Of a stretch of 64,000 nt of DNA, positions 33,575 to 45,819 are shown piece by piece. The notes under the pieces are model-generated. The model worked only from the letters and a program-made list of their open reading frames with translations. It searched no databases and was not told the origin of the DNA. The position numbers were made by a program, and so were the translations under genes. The first letter of the stretch is position 1, and each line of letters begins with the position of its first letter. Source of the stretch: Theropithecus gelada (Eukaryota; Chordata; Mammalia; Primates; Cercopithecidae); assembly GCF_003255815.1 (NCBI RefSeq), contig NC_037673.1:163917427-163981426 (forward strand), in the 5' to 3' direction.

Positions 33575-33690
33575 CAAGCTGGGCTTTGAGATCAAGAGAA
33601 AACCAAGTTCCAATCTGAACTCCACTACTTCCTACTGTATGATCTTGAGCAAATGACTTAACATCTCTGAGCTTCTATTTTCTCATCTGT
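33575..33690 (+). mobile_element. MIR SINE, interrupted by an Alu
   Basis: 'gatcttgagcaaatgacttaacatctctgagcttc' and 'ttttctcatctgt' are the MIR core. The MIR stops where a 5'-truncated Alu begins, so the Alu inserted into it. Confidence 0.85.
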
Positions 33691-33977
33691 GACTCACGCC
33701 TGTAACCCTAGCATTTTGGGAGGCCGAGGAAGGAGGATCACTTGAGCCCAGGAGTTCGAGACCAGCCTGGGCAACATGGCGAAACCCCATCTCCACCAAA
33801 AAATGCAAAAATTAGCCAGCCGTGGTGGCACAGGCCTGTAGTCCCAGCTACTCAGAAGGCTGAGGCAGGAGGATCACTTGCGCCCAAGAGGTTGAGGCTA
33901 CAGTGAGCCATGATTGTGCTGCTGCACACCAGCCTGGGTGGCAGAGCAAAACCCTGTCTCAAAAAAAGAAAGAAGCA
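33691..33977 (+). mobile_element. Alu SINE (AluJ-type), 5'-truncated
   Basis: Starts inside the consensus at 'gactcacgcctgtaac', so about a dozen 5' bases are missing. AluJ words include 'gatcacttgagcccaggagttcgagaccagcctgggcaacatgg'. Ends in a short A/GA tail. Confidence 0.93.
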
Positions 33978-34914
33978 CCAAGAAGTGAGCAAGCATGGCC
34001 AACTAGAGTACAAAGCATTATATTGCAGCATAGCAAACTTTCTATTAGTCTTCACTTTCACTTCTGTATGCACCTTTCTGCATGCTTGGAGAGAAATATT
34101 AGAAAAATGTTAATAAGCCCCAAATTTGAGAAGTAAGAATAGAAAAATGATAGACAGTGAGGAATATCGCTTAGGGCTCCTCTCCCCAACAATTATTATT
34201 CCTGAATATTTAAATTCTATTTCTATCCACCTATTTAATTGAAGAATATATTACAGTAGCTATGTCGCCCACCAGTCCACTCAGAACCCAGATAAAATCC
34301 AAAGCCGTGTCTCCAAACACACACTACACAAATGCTACAGGTGGTACACGTTTGCCAAATAAAACACTTGTTTGAGAAAAATAAACATTTACTTTGGGCA
34401 TGACAAATTACACATGTGTATTTCAAAGCTGTGGCTTCTGCTGGTGAACCTGAAAGGGAAATAAGTTGCTTTGGTCCTGGCAGCTTAGGCAGAAAGGGGT
34501 TAGCAGAGTCAAGTCATCAGTAGTAATTCCTCTACTAGGAAAATGTTAGGGAAAAATTATATTTGTGATGGATCCTTTACAATATGCATTTGCTACGAAC
34601 ATGGTTGGCAATGACTCAGTAGGTATTTGCTGATTCCCTCTGTGTTCTGGTCGCTGAAGTTGATGTGGGCGTACACGACAAGGGTCAAATTCGTGGAATA
34701 AAGAGTAAGATCTGGAAGAATTTGAAGGAAAGAGAAAGAAGTGGGCAACTGTCTTGGGGACATGTTTCACATGAAAGATGAGTAGGAGTCAGATTCTTGG
34801 CACAAAGTTAGAAACACTGTGGAAAAGAAAAAGCTGCAAGGTCCTTGAAAGATAACTGGTGCAGGGAAGGGACATTTAGGCAAAGTAATGCTAATGGGAA
34901 CTTAAACACGTTAC
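33978..34914. other. unassigned non-coding sequence
   Basis: About 940 bp; nothing recognised. Confidence 0.45.
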
Positions 34915-35150
34915 TAATGCAATATGGTTTCCTGGATTGCATCCTGGGACAGAAAAACCTGATGAAACCTACAGGTTAATTACTAGTAATGTGCTGATGT
35001 TAATTTATTTCTTTTCACAAATGTACTGTGGTTAGGTAAGAGGTTAACACTGGGGAGACTGAGAGAAAGTTTCTAGTGAACTCACTGGATTATTTTTATA
35101 ACTTTTCTATACTCTAAAATTCGTCCAAAATAAAATTTTATTTTACAAAT
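34915..35150 (+). mobile_element. L1M LINE 3' UTR fragment
   Basis: 'tttcctggattgcatcctgggacagaaaaa', 'gtactgtggttaggtaagaggttaacactggggagactg' and 'taacttttctatactctaaaattcgtccaaaataaaa' follow the 3' UTR of L1M elements to its end. A decayed 3' fragment. Confidence 0.78.
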
Positions 35151-35240
35151 AAAATCGGGAATGAGGAATACTAAGTAGAGCAATTCATTAAACTTGCCCG
35201 AAATTGGGGTAGATGAGTGAAAATTACAGCTGAGATTGAG

Positions 35241-35480
35241 AGAAGGATTGGTGTCAGATTAGAGAGTGACCTGAATGCCAGGCTGGAGAATCCTCACCCT
35301 TAGGGAGGCGTTTTTGTTTTGTTTTTTAAGCAAAGTAGTAATCTCACTGAAGTATGGTTGTAGAAAGATTAATGTGGTCAAAAGATTAACGTGGTCAAAA
35401 TGTGCAGGAAACACAGGTAAGAAATAGAGATTCCCACAGGTGGACAAATGAGGAAGCTCTTTTACAGGAAAGTGTTTTGG
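35241..35480 (-). mobile_element. possible L2 LINE, antisense
   Basis: 'aagcaaagtagtaatctcactgaa...gttgtagaaagattaatgtggt' resembles the reversed L2 body ('gagtgacatgatctgatttacg...aaaagatcactctggct'). It includes a 17-bp tandem repeat at 35366-35399 (16 of 17 identical). Weak call. Confidence 0.35.
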
Positions 35481-36400
35481 GGAAACATCGTATTTATGCT
35501 TGCTTTTCCCCCTAATATTCTGAGAATTCAGTAATGGTGATACATAAAATCAGATCTATTCTATCAACTCAGTGATTTGAGGCTTCTAAATGGATTTTGG
35601 AAAATATGTTAAAGGAGAAATTCACATTAAATTATGTTAGATTTTGCAAGGGAATGACCCAGAGAAGACCCATCTAAGGACCTCCCTATGGTAGAAATCT
35701 AGAGTGAGGATTGCAAAGGAGAGAAAAAAGTCTTGAAGGCAATGGAGAATGCAAGGTGGAGGAGCCTTGAGAAGCACCAGGAAGGTACATTGCTCCCAAA
35801 AGTAAAAGAAAGAAAGAATTTCCAAAAAAAAAAAATCATGTGAACAATATTGTTAAATGCAGCAAAATAGTATATATCAAGGCAAACAGTAGCCATACAT
35901 ATATAATCAGGTAGGTAACTAATGACTATCAAGAGAACTGTGTCACTGAAGTGATGAAGACAAACCAGATTTTCAAAACGTTGAGAAGACTTCGAGGCAA
36001 TGTGCATAAGAAATTACTTCTTTAGAAATAAGGAGAGAAATAAGATGTCAAATGATGGAGATACCTCTATGAGTAAGAATGCATTCTGTTCTTCTTGTTG
36101 CTATTTTATTACTATTTTTAAAGACAGAGTAGGTGGTTTTGGCGAAAGCAAAGGGGAAAGAAGTAGGAGACTATGGATGCTAGAGAAAGCAATGGAAAGG
36201 AAGCAGTGACCTCCAGAAACTAGAGAGATAGAAACAAGGGCGCCTACAAAGGGGTTGGTTTTGTCTCCACTGACACCACCATCTTGTCTCCTCCTCTGGC
36301 ACCATGGTGGCCTCCTACCTAATCTAGTCATATGTACTCTTGATCCTCTTGATATATTCTTCACAGTTCAATTAGAATCTTATCATGTGTTATCCTGCCT
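35481..36400. other. unassigned non-coding sequence
   Basis: About 920 bp; no gene recognised. Overlapping minus-strand frames of 62 and 102 residues (35637-36007) share no frame and have no domain. Confidence 0.4.
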
Positions 36401-36800
36401 GTGACCCAAAAAAGTCTTTTATGCAATTGTTCTTTGGATCAAGATCAAAATCCTACAAGGGGCTACATGATCTACTCTGCAGCTTTATCTCAATCTTCTC
36501 TCCACGTTTTGTGGTTCCAGATGCACTGATTTGCTCTCTATTTCTTCAACTGCTGTGGGTCTTTGCACATACTGCTTACTCTTCCTTGCTCTTCCGTCTG
36601 TACCTTCATGTACTCAACTGGCAGCAATGAACTCAGTTAATATTAATACCTGAGTGATGCTTTTCATGATATCCCTAAGTCAATTCTCCCATTTATACCC
36701 TCTTGTCAGCATCTTTCTTACATTTATCACAGTTCATTTGGTGTGCGTGTGTGTGCAGAATTATTTGATAAATGTTTGTCTCTCCCATAGAGTTGGAAGT
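36401..36800 (+). mobile_element. L2 LINE 3' region
   Basis: 'caaaatcctacaaggggctacatgatct', 'gtgggtctttgcacatactgcttactcttc', 'atttatcacagttcattt' and 'gataaatgtttgtctctcccatagag' follow L2 order (the ORF end and then the 3' UTR). The frame at 36385-36630 is a translation of it. Confidence 0.8.
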
Positions 36801-38099
36801 GGCTCATGGCTGTGGGGTTGCCATACCTTCTTCGTAGGAGATTGCCTTAACATTCTTCGTAGGTTGGTAATAGCAACTCGAATATGAAAGTTGCATATCT
36901 TTTGGGAGTTGCTATTAACATGGGCTGTCCAGGTTCAAGTGTTTTTGTAGCCTCTCTGGAATTCTCTCTAGCTGGCTTTCAAAGTCCTGATGCAGCGTGA
37001 GTTAGGCATGTCCTCCTTGAGGATACTTTTTTTTCTTATTCTTTCCTCCTTCATACTGTCAACATGGCATTTGTCAATATTGGAGTGATAGCTCTATGCT
37101 CTACAGGAGCCAAGCATGGATCCACTCTCCAGTTTGTTACAATCCCCTCTTGAATACCATCCAGATAAGTTATTAATGGTAATGAGGAAGTGGAATCTCT
37201 GCTTGCTAGTAATCTTAGCCTAACATTGACAGTCATTTGACCATTTTGCTGAGGTGAGGACTTAGCAATTGTTGACATGCAGAAATATGCACTCAATGTT
37301 GTCGCATCTGCTGATTTTTGAGCCAGATTCATCCCAAGGTCCTTCAGTCTGACACCTCAGTGTGTGGGAGATGTCACATGGTCCCTGGAGTCCTGACCTC
37401 ATTTTTCTTTCACCATCCCACTTAAAGCTTCCTTGCATTAACTAGGACCCATTCTAAATGGCATCCCCTTTAATGAGCGGAAGTATTTGTCCCCTTTAAC
37501 TGAACAGCTCTTAGAAGCAATTAGCATTTAGGGAACTTCTTGTTTAGAAATACTGTCTTCATCAAACTACCCATTATGGACTAATTTGAAACTGGAAGAT
37601 AGATGCTCATTTTCCTGTGGTAGCACCTGCAAGCATTTGTGGCAGTGGGGCTAATAGCAGCACTATTGTAAGTCATTGTATTTCCATCGCAGTTTGTGTG
37701 GTGGGTAAATAGAAACCCCTTCGACATGTAAGCATTTCTGAGGACAAAAAATATGTTCCTTTCAAATTGTGCTATTTACCTGTCATTACAGATCTGAAGG
37801 TTGAGAAAGCTTCTCATGTTACAATTAATTCTCTCATTGCCTTTGAGATCACTGCCTTTTGGCCAGTGTCTAGGAAATGAAGAGGGATGCTATATGTGAG
37901 AAAAGAGTACTCTGTCAGAAAAGGAAAGGAGAGAAAACTTGTTGCTGACTGATAGCTGCAGGAAAAAAAAATCTTTTGAATTAGTTTAAGGGGAAAATAT
38001 GGATCTAATACAATGTGTTTATGACTCCATCAAAGTTGCATGTGCTTAAATTAGTTCATCCTAAGCAATGGGTGGCTCTGGCACCATTTTGATAATATG
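36801..38099. other. unassigned non-coding sequence
   Basis: About 1.3 kb with no gene or repeat that I can name. The 93-residue minus-strand frame at 37051-37332 has no recognised domain. Confidence 0.45.
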
Positions 38100-38320
38100 G
38101 ATAATAATAACAAGAAATTTTAGTAAGTGATTATTAAATTCCAGAAACTATGCAAAGTGTGTTTCATAATCTTTTTCAATGACTTATCCTGATAATCCCC
38201 TTTACTGATGATAAAATGATGCTTAAGGTTCCATTTATTCAAGTTTACTCGCTAGAAAGTGGAAGAGCTGGGATTCGCATCCAGGCAAGCTAACTGCAGG
38301 CCAGAGTCTTGACACCCCTA
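38100..38320 (-). mobile_element. MIR SINE, antisense
   Basis: 'aaattccagaaactatgcaaagtgtgtttcataatc', 'ataatcccctttactgatgataaaatgatgc' and 'gtggaagagctgggattcgcatccaggcaagct' are the reversed MIR in order. Confidence 0.83.
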
Positions 38321-39959
38321 CCACACAGATGTCAGCTTTACCAGCACTGAAAGTGAAGGCCTCCTGCTCCCCTGCCCCATCACCATCAGTTTTCTATAAT
38401 TTAAAGATTCCAAGTGGGTCACTGCTTTGGAAAAGCCCTTGTTAAACAACAAAGAAGCCACTGCTAGCCCCCTATTCGCCACTCCAATCAGCCCACAGCA
38501 GAGAACGAGTTCCTGATGAATTAGGACAAGAGGAAGAAGATGAGAACCTCCAACTATGTAGAGGCAGGCACAGTACCAGGCATTTCACACCACTCTTTAG
38601 GGAGGAAGGCTTGTGGGGCCAGGGTGTACTGAAAAGGGACTGTGCAGTTCGAGGAAAGCCCCTTCTGTGGGTGGCATTGACTGACATAAGGCTGAAGCAC
38701 TCAAAGGAGTAAGACAGAGCAGGCATAGTATTCCAACAGATCGCAGACTCTGCACTTTTGCCTAGGGCCGGCCCTGCTTCAAAGTGAAACTTCCACAGGA
38801 AAACTAAATAAAGGAAAGAAAAGCCAAACAGAACAAATTCCCATTTAGTCAGCTTTTACTGTCCTCGGAGGCTCTGTGTTTATGCTAGATCTTAATTATG
38901 CTGCTTGTCAAAGACACACTAAACTCCACTGTGGTTGAGGGAGCTATTTTATCTTTTTATCTTTACAGTCAGAAAAGGACTTAGTATGCTGAACCCTACC
39001 CTTGATGAGCTTCAAACCTGGAATAAAAGAACAATTCTCTCTCTTCTGCCCAATTGTCCCCACCTCTGCACTGCTGTCCGTGAACACCTAATCAGGAGAC
39101 TTTGGTGGGGTTAGGAACAGTCAGCACCCAGGTGGCCTGGGACAAAACTGTAACGTCCAAGGGGACTGCATGGGCTTCCCGTGTTCAAGCCCTTATAGTG
39201 ACCCTCCTGCCCCAGGACCCATGCATCTGCCCTCCAACCCTCCCTCTGCAGGGCTCATGACCTAGACATTCTGGAGAGGCACTCAGCTGTATCTCCCAGC
39301 AGGGTAAGTGGGAGAGCCTCCCTCTGGGTGTGTAAATGCAGGGGACAGGGTGTACTTGAGATTTTAAATGCACAATAATGTGCATTAAACAACTTCAAAT
39401 CACACAGTGAAGAAGTTATTCCATTTCCAACTCTCTTTAATCCTTCAGATGAAATCAGGGAGAACATCTCTGGTTGAGTGTTTTTGTAATCTTCCTTTCT
39501 TTTCACTGTATTTATTTTGGCCTTTGCTTTCTATTTATGGCAGATACTTTCACTTTTCTGGTGGTGACATAAATGTCTTTTAAAATAAATGCATCTACTT
39601 GGGGGAAAGTCAAATTTGCTTAAAGAAAAAATAGTACATAAATAATAAAGGTACATGACAAAATGAAAACTGTGAGAAATACAAGGACTCACTTTTAGAA
39701 AAAGCTCTAATTAAGATGCCCTGTGTTAGGGTTCACTCTGACTAAACCTGTGAACTGATAGATGTTCATGCAGCTCTCCTCCCAGACATGCCTGTGTTTA
39801 GAGGGTCTTGAAAACTGTGGCAGATCCTTAACAGAGTGATAAGTTAGGTCTAACAACCATTTCAGGTCCCTAAAGGCAAGATCAAAAGAAGGATATTTTG
39901 TGTTGGGCATGTTTATCCCCAGTCTAAACACATCATCTATGATGATCGTAGTTTGATCA
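38321..39959. other. unassigned non-coding sequence
   Basis: About 1.6 kb. A 12-bp palindrome 'agggccggccct' lies near 38764. The frames here are 66-119 residues and short of any recognised family. Confidence 0.45.
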
Positions 39960-40125
39960 TCAGTTTTCAGACTTATGGGAGATGTTGGCTTTGTACCAAA
40001 ATTCAGATACCTGGGGCCCATCTCCAGAAATTCTGTTTTAGTAGGCCTGGGGTAAGCCCTAGGCATGTGTGTTTTGCTAACTATCCCGTATCATAGAGAA
40101 GCACCCCCAACTAAGAATCACTGAT
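39960..40125. mobile_element. MER5-like non-autonomous hAT element
   Basis: 'agatacctggggcccatctccagaaattctgttttagtaggcctggggtaagcc' matches the MER5 body ('cctgggccccaccccagacctactgaatcagaa' or its complement), and the end 'ccaactaagaatcactg' fits its inverted terminus. The 119-residue frame at 39707-40066 runs through it and is therefore not a gene. Confidence 0.65.
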
Positions 40126-41394
40126 GGACTTTGGTCAGTGTTACCACCCAGTGTTGTATGCAGATCCAAAATGAGGAAAGGTATGTGATTGCACCTTGAA
40201 AATATGAGGATAACAGATCTGGCTGGACAATCCATTAGAGGTCATTTTATCTACACAATATGCATGCATTTGTTTCTATGTACAAAGTAATCCCTGAAAA
40301 ACTGGCTCTTACAGAATGCCACAGATGTCATCTAGGAATTTTCCTGGTTCCTGTTAGAGGCAAGTCTTGAGTTGGGTTTTATTTAACAGATCAGAGGAAC
40401 ATCTTGGGTCCCTCTAGTAGTAGCTCCATAGTCCTTCTCTTTGCCAGGCTTCATGATGTTGTTTACTTCAGGTCTCTGAGAAAACCAGTGGAAGTCTGTC
40501 ATGGAACACCCAAGACCAGATGTGATATGATTCATTTCTAATCACTGGCATTATCCAGGTGACTTGCTCAAGCCTAGCTTACACAGAGTTCCCTTTCAGC
40601 ATAGACGTTTCCTAACTAGCATTACCCTGCCATACCCAAAGCCTTGTGAAAATATTTTCAGCAGTTAACAAGCAGAGCCTGCAGTTATAATATGCTCATT
40701 AGGCCGCATGTTAGTTTTCAAGTCTTGCAGCACGCATAATCTGCTACTTGATTTCCACTGAATTTCAGTTCTGTTGGGCATCAGCAGAGGAGTGCTGGCA
40801 GCCCCGTGGGCTTTGCCAAGGGCTGCTGTCTTTATGTGTGTTTTCCACAAGGCCATGCTGACTGTAAAATAGCACACCTACCCTATTTGAATCTCCAGTC
40901 TCTCTTTGTCTAAGCGTCCCTTCAATTATCCCAGAGCCTTTCTTGATCCCCTGGTGGAGAAACTCCTTCAGGAACCACACTAATTTTAGAAGACAATGCA
41001 AAAGATATACCCAGTAGTCCCAGTAGATGAATAGGCTGATCTCTGGAATTTATTAGATCTTCCTTTGTTCTAGACTTCACTTCTACATTTCAAAACCACT
41101 GCCTTAAAAAAAAAATGCTCTCATTCCAAATTACAGTTTTCGAATAAAGGCCTTTGACCATAGAAGTACAGTACTTTTTCCCTATACTTTGAACGTGCTG
41201 TACTTGAAAATATATATATATACATATATATAAAATCCCCAGGGTCAAAGTGTTCCAATGCTGTGCGAGCTGAGAATATTTTGGCAATATCACATTAGTA
41301 AACGAATATTTCTGGCTGCTGAAGGCATAATTTATTTTTATTACTTTTTAAAAATTTCTTGGTGACTGGCTATGAGGGGCAGCATTTATTTATT
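40126..41394. other. unassigned non-coding sequence
   Basis: About 1.27 kb; nothing recognised. A short TA-rich patch ('atatatatatacatatatata') lies near 41210. Confidence 0.45.
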
Positions 41395-41700
41395 CCTTGA
41401 TCAATAAGTCAGTGCCCAGCATATGCCTGGCAGAGTGTTAGGCTTTGAAAGTACAGAGATATATCATACCTGTTCCATATCCTGATGGAGCTAACAGTCA
41501 GTGAAGAATGCCAACCCTCTAAACAGATAAATACAATGGACAAGATGAGTGGTATTGTTGAAGCTATGAACAGAAGGCTACAGGATGGAGAGAATGGAGC
41601 TAGTACAAAGAGTTCACAGATAAACAAAGTCCCATGTTGGAGGAGACTCAAGAAGAGTTGGAATTGAATTTAATTCAATTTGGGGACAGGAAACCAGAGA
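41395..41700 (-). mobile_element. L2 LINE, antisense
   Basis: 'agtgcccagcatatgcctggcagagtgttaggctttgaaagtacagagat' and 'cctgatggagctaacagtcag', then 'aacagataaatacaatgg', are the reversed L2 3' end in order. Confidence 0.65.
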
Positions 41701-41929
41701 TCCAAGGAAGCAAGAGTGAAGGAAGGAAGGTTAGAACCAAATATTGGCAGGGGCAGGGGATATGCCTCCTGAGAGATGGCCAGAAATGCAGAATGCAGGC
41801 TTATATTTGATTTGTATGTACGGACTGGTAGAGATATGACACTTGGGTACATCAGCCTGGTTTAGAGAGCTGGGTAGGGCTAATAGGCAGAGAATGGGTA
41901 ATTCAGTGGTAAGACCAGATCACAGGAAG

Positions 41930-42008
41930 CGTCTTAGTCCATTTGTGTTGCTATAACAAAACATGCACACACACATACACAAACACACACACACACAGGG
42001 TAATTTAT
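41930..42008 (-). mobile_element. MLT1A-type MaLR LTR, first part (split by AluY)
   Basis: Begins 'gtcttagtccatttgtgttgctataacaaaa', the complement of the 3' end of an MLT1A LTR. A (CA)n microsatellite has expanded inside it (about 41965-41998). The LTR continues after the Alu. Confidence 0.75.
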
Positions 42009-42313
42009 GTATTTATTTATTTATTTTTTTTGAGACAGAGTCTCGCGCTGTGTCGCCCAGGCTGGAGTGCAGTGGCGCGATCTCGGCTCACTGCAAGCTC
42101 CGCCTCTGAGGTTCACGCCATTCTCCTGCCTCAGCCTCCGAGTAGCTGGGACTACAGGCGCCCGCCACCACGCCCGGCTAGTTTTTTGTATTTTTAGTAG
42201 AGACGGGGTTTCACCATGTTAGCCAGGATGGTCTCGATCTCCTGACCTCGTGATCCACCCGCCTCGGCCTCCCAAAGTGCTGGGATTACAGGCTTGAGCC
42301 ACCGCGCCCGGCC
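42009..42313 (-). mobile_element. AluY, antisense, inside an MLT1A-type LTR
   Basis: Antisense AluY with a (TTTA)-like tail (42009-42030) and end 'ggcttgagccaccgcgcccggcc' (written here as class hallmark 'cttgagccaccgcgcccgg'). CpG-rich and near consensus, so fairly young. Flanked by perfect 16-bp duplications at 41993-42008 and 42314-42329. Confidence 0.95.
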
Positions 42314-42647
42314 ACACAGGGTAATTTATAAGAACAGAAATTTATTTTCTGAGAGTTCTGGAGGCTGAGAAGTCCAAGATCAATGTGCCGGTAGGTTTAG
42401 TATCTGATGAAGGCTCATTCCCCATAGATGGCACCGTATCAGGTGTCCTCACGTGGTGGAAGACCTGAAGTGCAAAAGGAACAAACAGCTCTCTTATATC
42501 TCTTTTATGAAGTCATTAATCCATTCATGAGGGCAGAGCCTTCATGGCCTAATCACCTCTTAAAGGCCCCACCTCTGAATACTGTTGCATTGGGAAATAA
42601 GTTTCAACACAAATCGGGGAGGAGACACAGACATTCAAAATATAGCA
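42314..42647 (-). mobile_element. MLT1A-type MaLR LTR, second part
   Basis: Continues with 'aacagaaatttattttctgagagttctggaggctgagaagtccaagatcaa', then 'gtgtcctcacgtggtgg', 'cattcatgagggcagagccttcatggcctaatcacctcttaaaggcccc' and ends 'tatagca'. Total LTR length without Alu and second duplication is about 396 bp, close to full length. The flanks 'ggaag' (41925-41929) and 'gtaag' (42648-42652) match at 4 of 5 bases as a remnant duplication. It is a solo LTR; no internal retroviral sequence is adjacent. Confidence 0.8.
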
Positions 42648-44149
42648 GTAAGTGAGGGACCCTTCGTTGTTTAAAACCCTTGGACCCTCAATGTGGAGTG
42701 TGGATAAAAACTCATCATATTTTCCCACTTAACACATTTCTTCTAATGCCTTCCTTAACTCTTCCATGACTCAGCCATAATAGAACATTTCCCTATTACC
42801 AGTTGCTAGGAGTGTTAAATGAGCTGATGATGTGGAATAACCCTGCTAAGAGCCTAGAATGTGAAAGAATTTATTTTGGTCGCATTTTTAAATAATGTGG
42901 AATCATTCTAGTTCCTTAAAATGTGTGATCCTCTTAGATGGGAATGAATTGAGCTTTAAACACGAAAGGAACATCTTCCTCCTTTAGTCATGTCAGAATA
43001 TCTTGTTGAGGGGTACCCAAGGTGTTCCTCACAGCTTGAGGTAATTAAACCAGTTACACACTGGGCAGTGTACATATTTCTTTGCAGCTTCTACTAGTAG
43101 GCTTCTTTATTGTATCTTGTGATGATTTAAATGAATTCTTCCTGATTCCTGTCATGGTGATAAAGCACTCATGTTGGCCTGAGTAAGTGTAGGTGCATTG
43201 TAGTGCAACTAATGATGTCTGAACAAGGTTCACACCTGTCAACCTTCATTCTTTCACTAGGAGACTAGCAGGTATTTCCTAAGATGCCAAGTCTTAACTT
43301 GTGTGAGTCCTAGAAATGGTGGCATGTTGACCCTGTATATTCAAAGAAAATCAAATGAGTATTTGCAAAGACAGTTGCTGGCTGCAGGTAGATACCAGCG
43401 GAGACTTGAGTGCAGAAAAACCTAAATGCCTGATGTAGGAGGCATTAGGAAGAGCCTCAGGCACACAGAGAAATGTAGCAAATCAATAATTGGCCAATCA
43501 CTTCTCCGAGTTTATCAAATTCTTTACCTCTTACACAGTGAACACCAAATCTGCCTGCCTGGGCCAGATTTCTCTTATGTGGCCACTTACATGAGAGGAA
43601 ACAGAGGGGTAAAGAATGCCCCACTGCATTCCTAAAATTCCACCAGTCAAGATTTCTTCAAGGGAGTTTACTGACATTCTAAGCATATCAGCTCTGTCTG
43701 TCTCTGCTCCTTTGAACAGATAGAAATTTGAGAGTAGGTTTTGGTAAGTGGGAGATTTCAGAGAGGGTTAGGGCACCCTGGAGAACTGAGCCAGGGAGAA
43801 GAGAGGTCTTCAATGGAGACAAAAATGAACCAGTGACAGCTTTCCTATTCTCCACTTTTATTTATTTCTGGGAGTGGGTCTGCTTTCTGTGTTGGTGTTG
43901 GACCAGGAGTCAGGAAGCACCAAACCTGTAGGGCTCCTGCGGAGCTCCACATTTTCCATTACCAGGACACAGATCTGATACTTCAGGGTTCGTGGGAGTA
44001 ATTACTATTCGGAACAGAGGCATAAATACTTGTGATTCAGAGGATAGACCTCATACTCCTTCCCCTCTTTTCTTTCCTCCTTCCTCCCTCTCTTTCTTTG
44101 TTTATTAACTTTTATATATATATAGTTGCCAGATCTCTTTATGGTGGCC
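42648..44149. other. unassigned non-coding sequence
   Basis: About 1.5 kb; nothing recognised. Frames of 60-70 residues have no domain. Confidence 0.45.
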
Positions 44150-44240
44150 TATTTGCATACCAAAATTTCACTTATGGTAAGTGTACAGTTTAGTGACTTT
44201 CGTGCATGTATATAGTTGTGCAGTAATCCCCTAAATCCTG
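44150..44240 (-). mobile_element. L1M LINE 3' UTR fragment, antisense
   Basis: 'taagtgtacagtttagtgactttcgtgcatgtatatagttgtgcagtaatcccc' is the complement of the L1M 3' UTR words 'gtggttgcacaac..gtgaatgtac..ccactgaattgtacactta'. Confidence 0.55.
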
Positions 44241-44316
44241 TTTCAAAGTGCTGGCCCTACCCTTTGCCCAATTTATTTCTAATTAACATACAAAACCCCA
44301 TTTAAAATTGGCTGAT

Positions 44317-44546
44317 ATGGTTGAGCATCCTGCATCTGAAATTTTCAGTTTTAAATACTTCAAAAGCCTAAACTTTTTGAGCGCCAACATGATGCTCAAA
44401 GAAAACACTCCTTGAAGCATTTTGGATTTTGCATTTTAGAATTTGGGATAGTTAATGGGTATGATGCAAATACTCAAAATTTTAAAAATCTCAAATTCGA
44501 AGCATTTCTAGTCCCAAGCATTTTGAATAAGAGATACCTAATCCAT
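44317..44546. mobile_element. Tigger/MER44-like non-autonomous DNA transposon
   Basis: Left end 'ggttgagcatcctgcatctgaaa' and right end 'aagagatacctaatcc' are the divergent inverted ends of a pogo/Tigger-type element. Interior words 'aactttttgagcgccaacatgatgctcaaagaaaa' and 'tctagtcccaagcattttg' are typical. Family assignment beyond Tigger-like is tentative. Confidence 0.7.
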
Positions 44547-44880
44547 AGGTAACATTCTTCTATTTGAACACCAAGAAAGCATGTTTTACAATCTCTTATT
44601 CTAAAATTTATTTTTTTCTCGTTTCTATGATAATAAAATTGCTACGGCAAGAGCAGAAACAGAAATGGAAAAAAGATAACCCTTTCTTGCTGTAAGCCCT
44701 ATTTGCAAAAGCGGATCCTCTTTCCCATACTTTGACATTCTATGCTGAGATCTGAAGACGTAGCGCATGTTGTGGGTGGTAGAAGGAAGAATCTGCTTCT
44801 TGGGTTACATACGTCCTAAACTGTAGTTATTAAGCCATTAGTTGCCAGCAAATTGGAACAATAATCGTAATAATCTCTGC
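44547..44880. other. unassigned non-coding sequence
   Basis: About 330 bp; nothing recognised. Confidence 0.45.
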
Positions 44881-45080
44881 TCTTTATTGACTATATATTC
44901 TGATTCATTTCCTTTACGTGCATTATCTCATTTAAGCCTCACCATGGGCTCTCTCCCTTTATATAGATTAGAAAACTGAGGCTCAGATAGATCAAATAAA
45001 GTTTTCAAAGTCACTCCATGGTAGATGTCAAGGCCAGGGATCAAACCAAGACCTGTCTCACAGCTCAGTCTCTACTTTCA
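44881..45080 (-). mobile_element. MIR SINE, antisense
   Basis: 'tacgtgcattatctcatttaagcctcacca', 'agattagaaaactgaggctcagatagatcaaataaag' and 'tcaaggccagggatcaaaccaagacctg' are reversed MIR blocks in order. Confidence 0.85.
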
Positions 45081-45634
45081 AGAGCACACTTTATCACATC
45101 TCTACACAAATGAATCACGGCATGGCAATCAAGGGGCAGCTTAATTGTCAGAGGTCTGCACCTATTACAAGGAAGAAAAATTGAAAATATGTGGTCCTAG
45201 GGGGAAAAAAGTAAGCTAACATCCTATTTAACAGCTACCCCAAAATGGCAGGAGTAAAAAGCAATTTAAGGCAAGAATGCTTATGGCTTTGGAAGTTTTG
45301 AGACATTTTTTAACCGCACCAGTGTTTGAGGCTGAATGAGAGGGTGAGACAGTGCATGGACACGCTACAGCTTGATTCACCTTTGGTGACTCTGCACCTG
45401 GGAATGAAGTTCACCAGGCATCGGTGCTAGAGGTTAGGGAGACATCCTGACTTGGCTGCTTGAATAAACTTGGAATAGGTCGTGATTATATAGCAATTGG
45501 GAGGGCATAAGAAAGGCATTGTCTGAAGTGGTCTCTGCCTCAGCTAACTCCTTGGTGTAGCACTCATGTGTCACTGAACACATAAACACTGCCTCCCATT
45601 CGATTGTTTTCATGTATCTGTTTTATTAGCTGTC
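45081..45634. other. unassigned non-coding sequence
   Basis: About 550 bp; nothing recognised. Confidence 0.45.
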
Positions 45635-45790
45635 CCCATGGTTCTCAAAGTTGGTGAAGTAGAGCAATCGTGGGAGACACTTATTAAAAGAATAGGCATC
45701 GGCTCTCCTGAGAAATTTTTTATACAATCGTCCTGAGAAAAGGTTCAGATGCCTGTATTTTTATAAAGCTTTCCTGTGATGCTTGGAATG
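45635..45790. mobile_element. MER5-like non-autonomous hAT element
   Basis: 'catggttctcaaagttggtg' start, 'gggagacacttattaaaagaataggcatcgg' and 'gatgcctgtatttttataaagctttcctgtgatgc' follow the MER5 layout. Diverged; the ends are approximate. Confidence 0.6.
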
Positions 45791-45819
45791 AACCAAATGT
45801 GGGATTTGTTGCTCTTCAA

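Noticed and set aside
39707..40066. 119-codon open frame, minus strand
   Set aside because: Runs through a MER5-like element and has no recognised domain.
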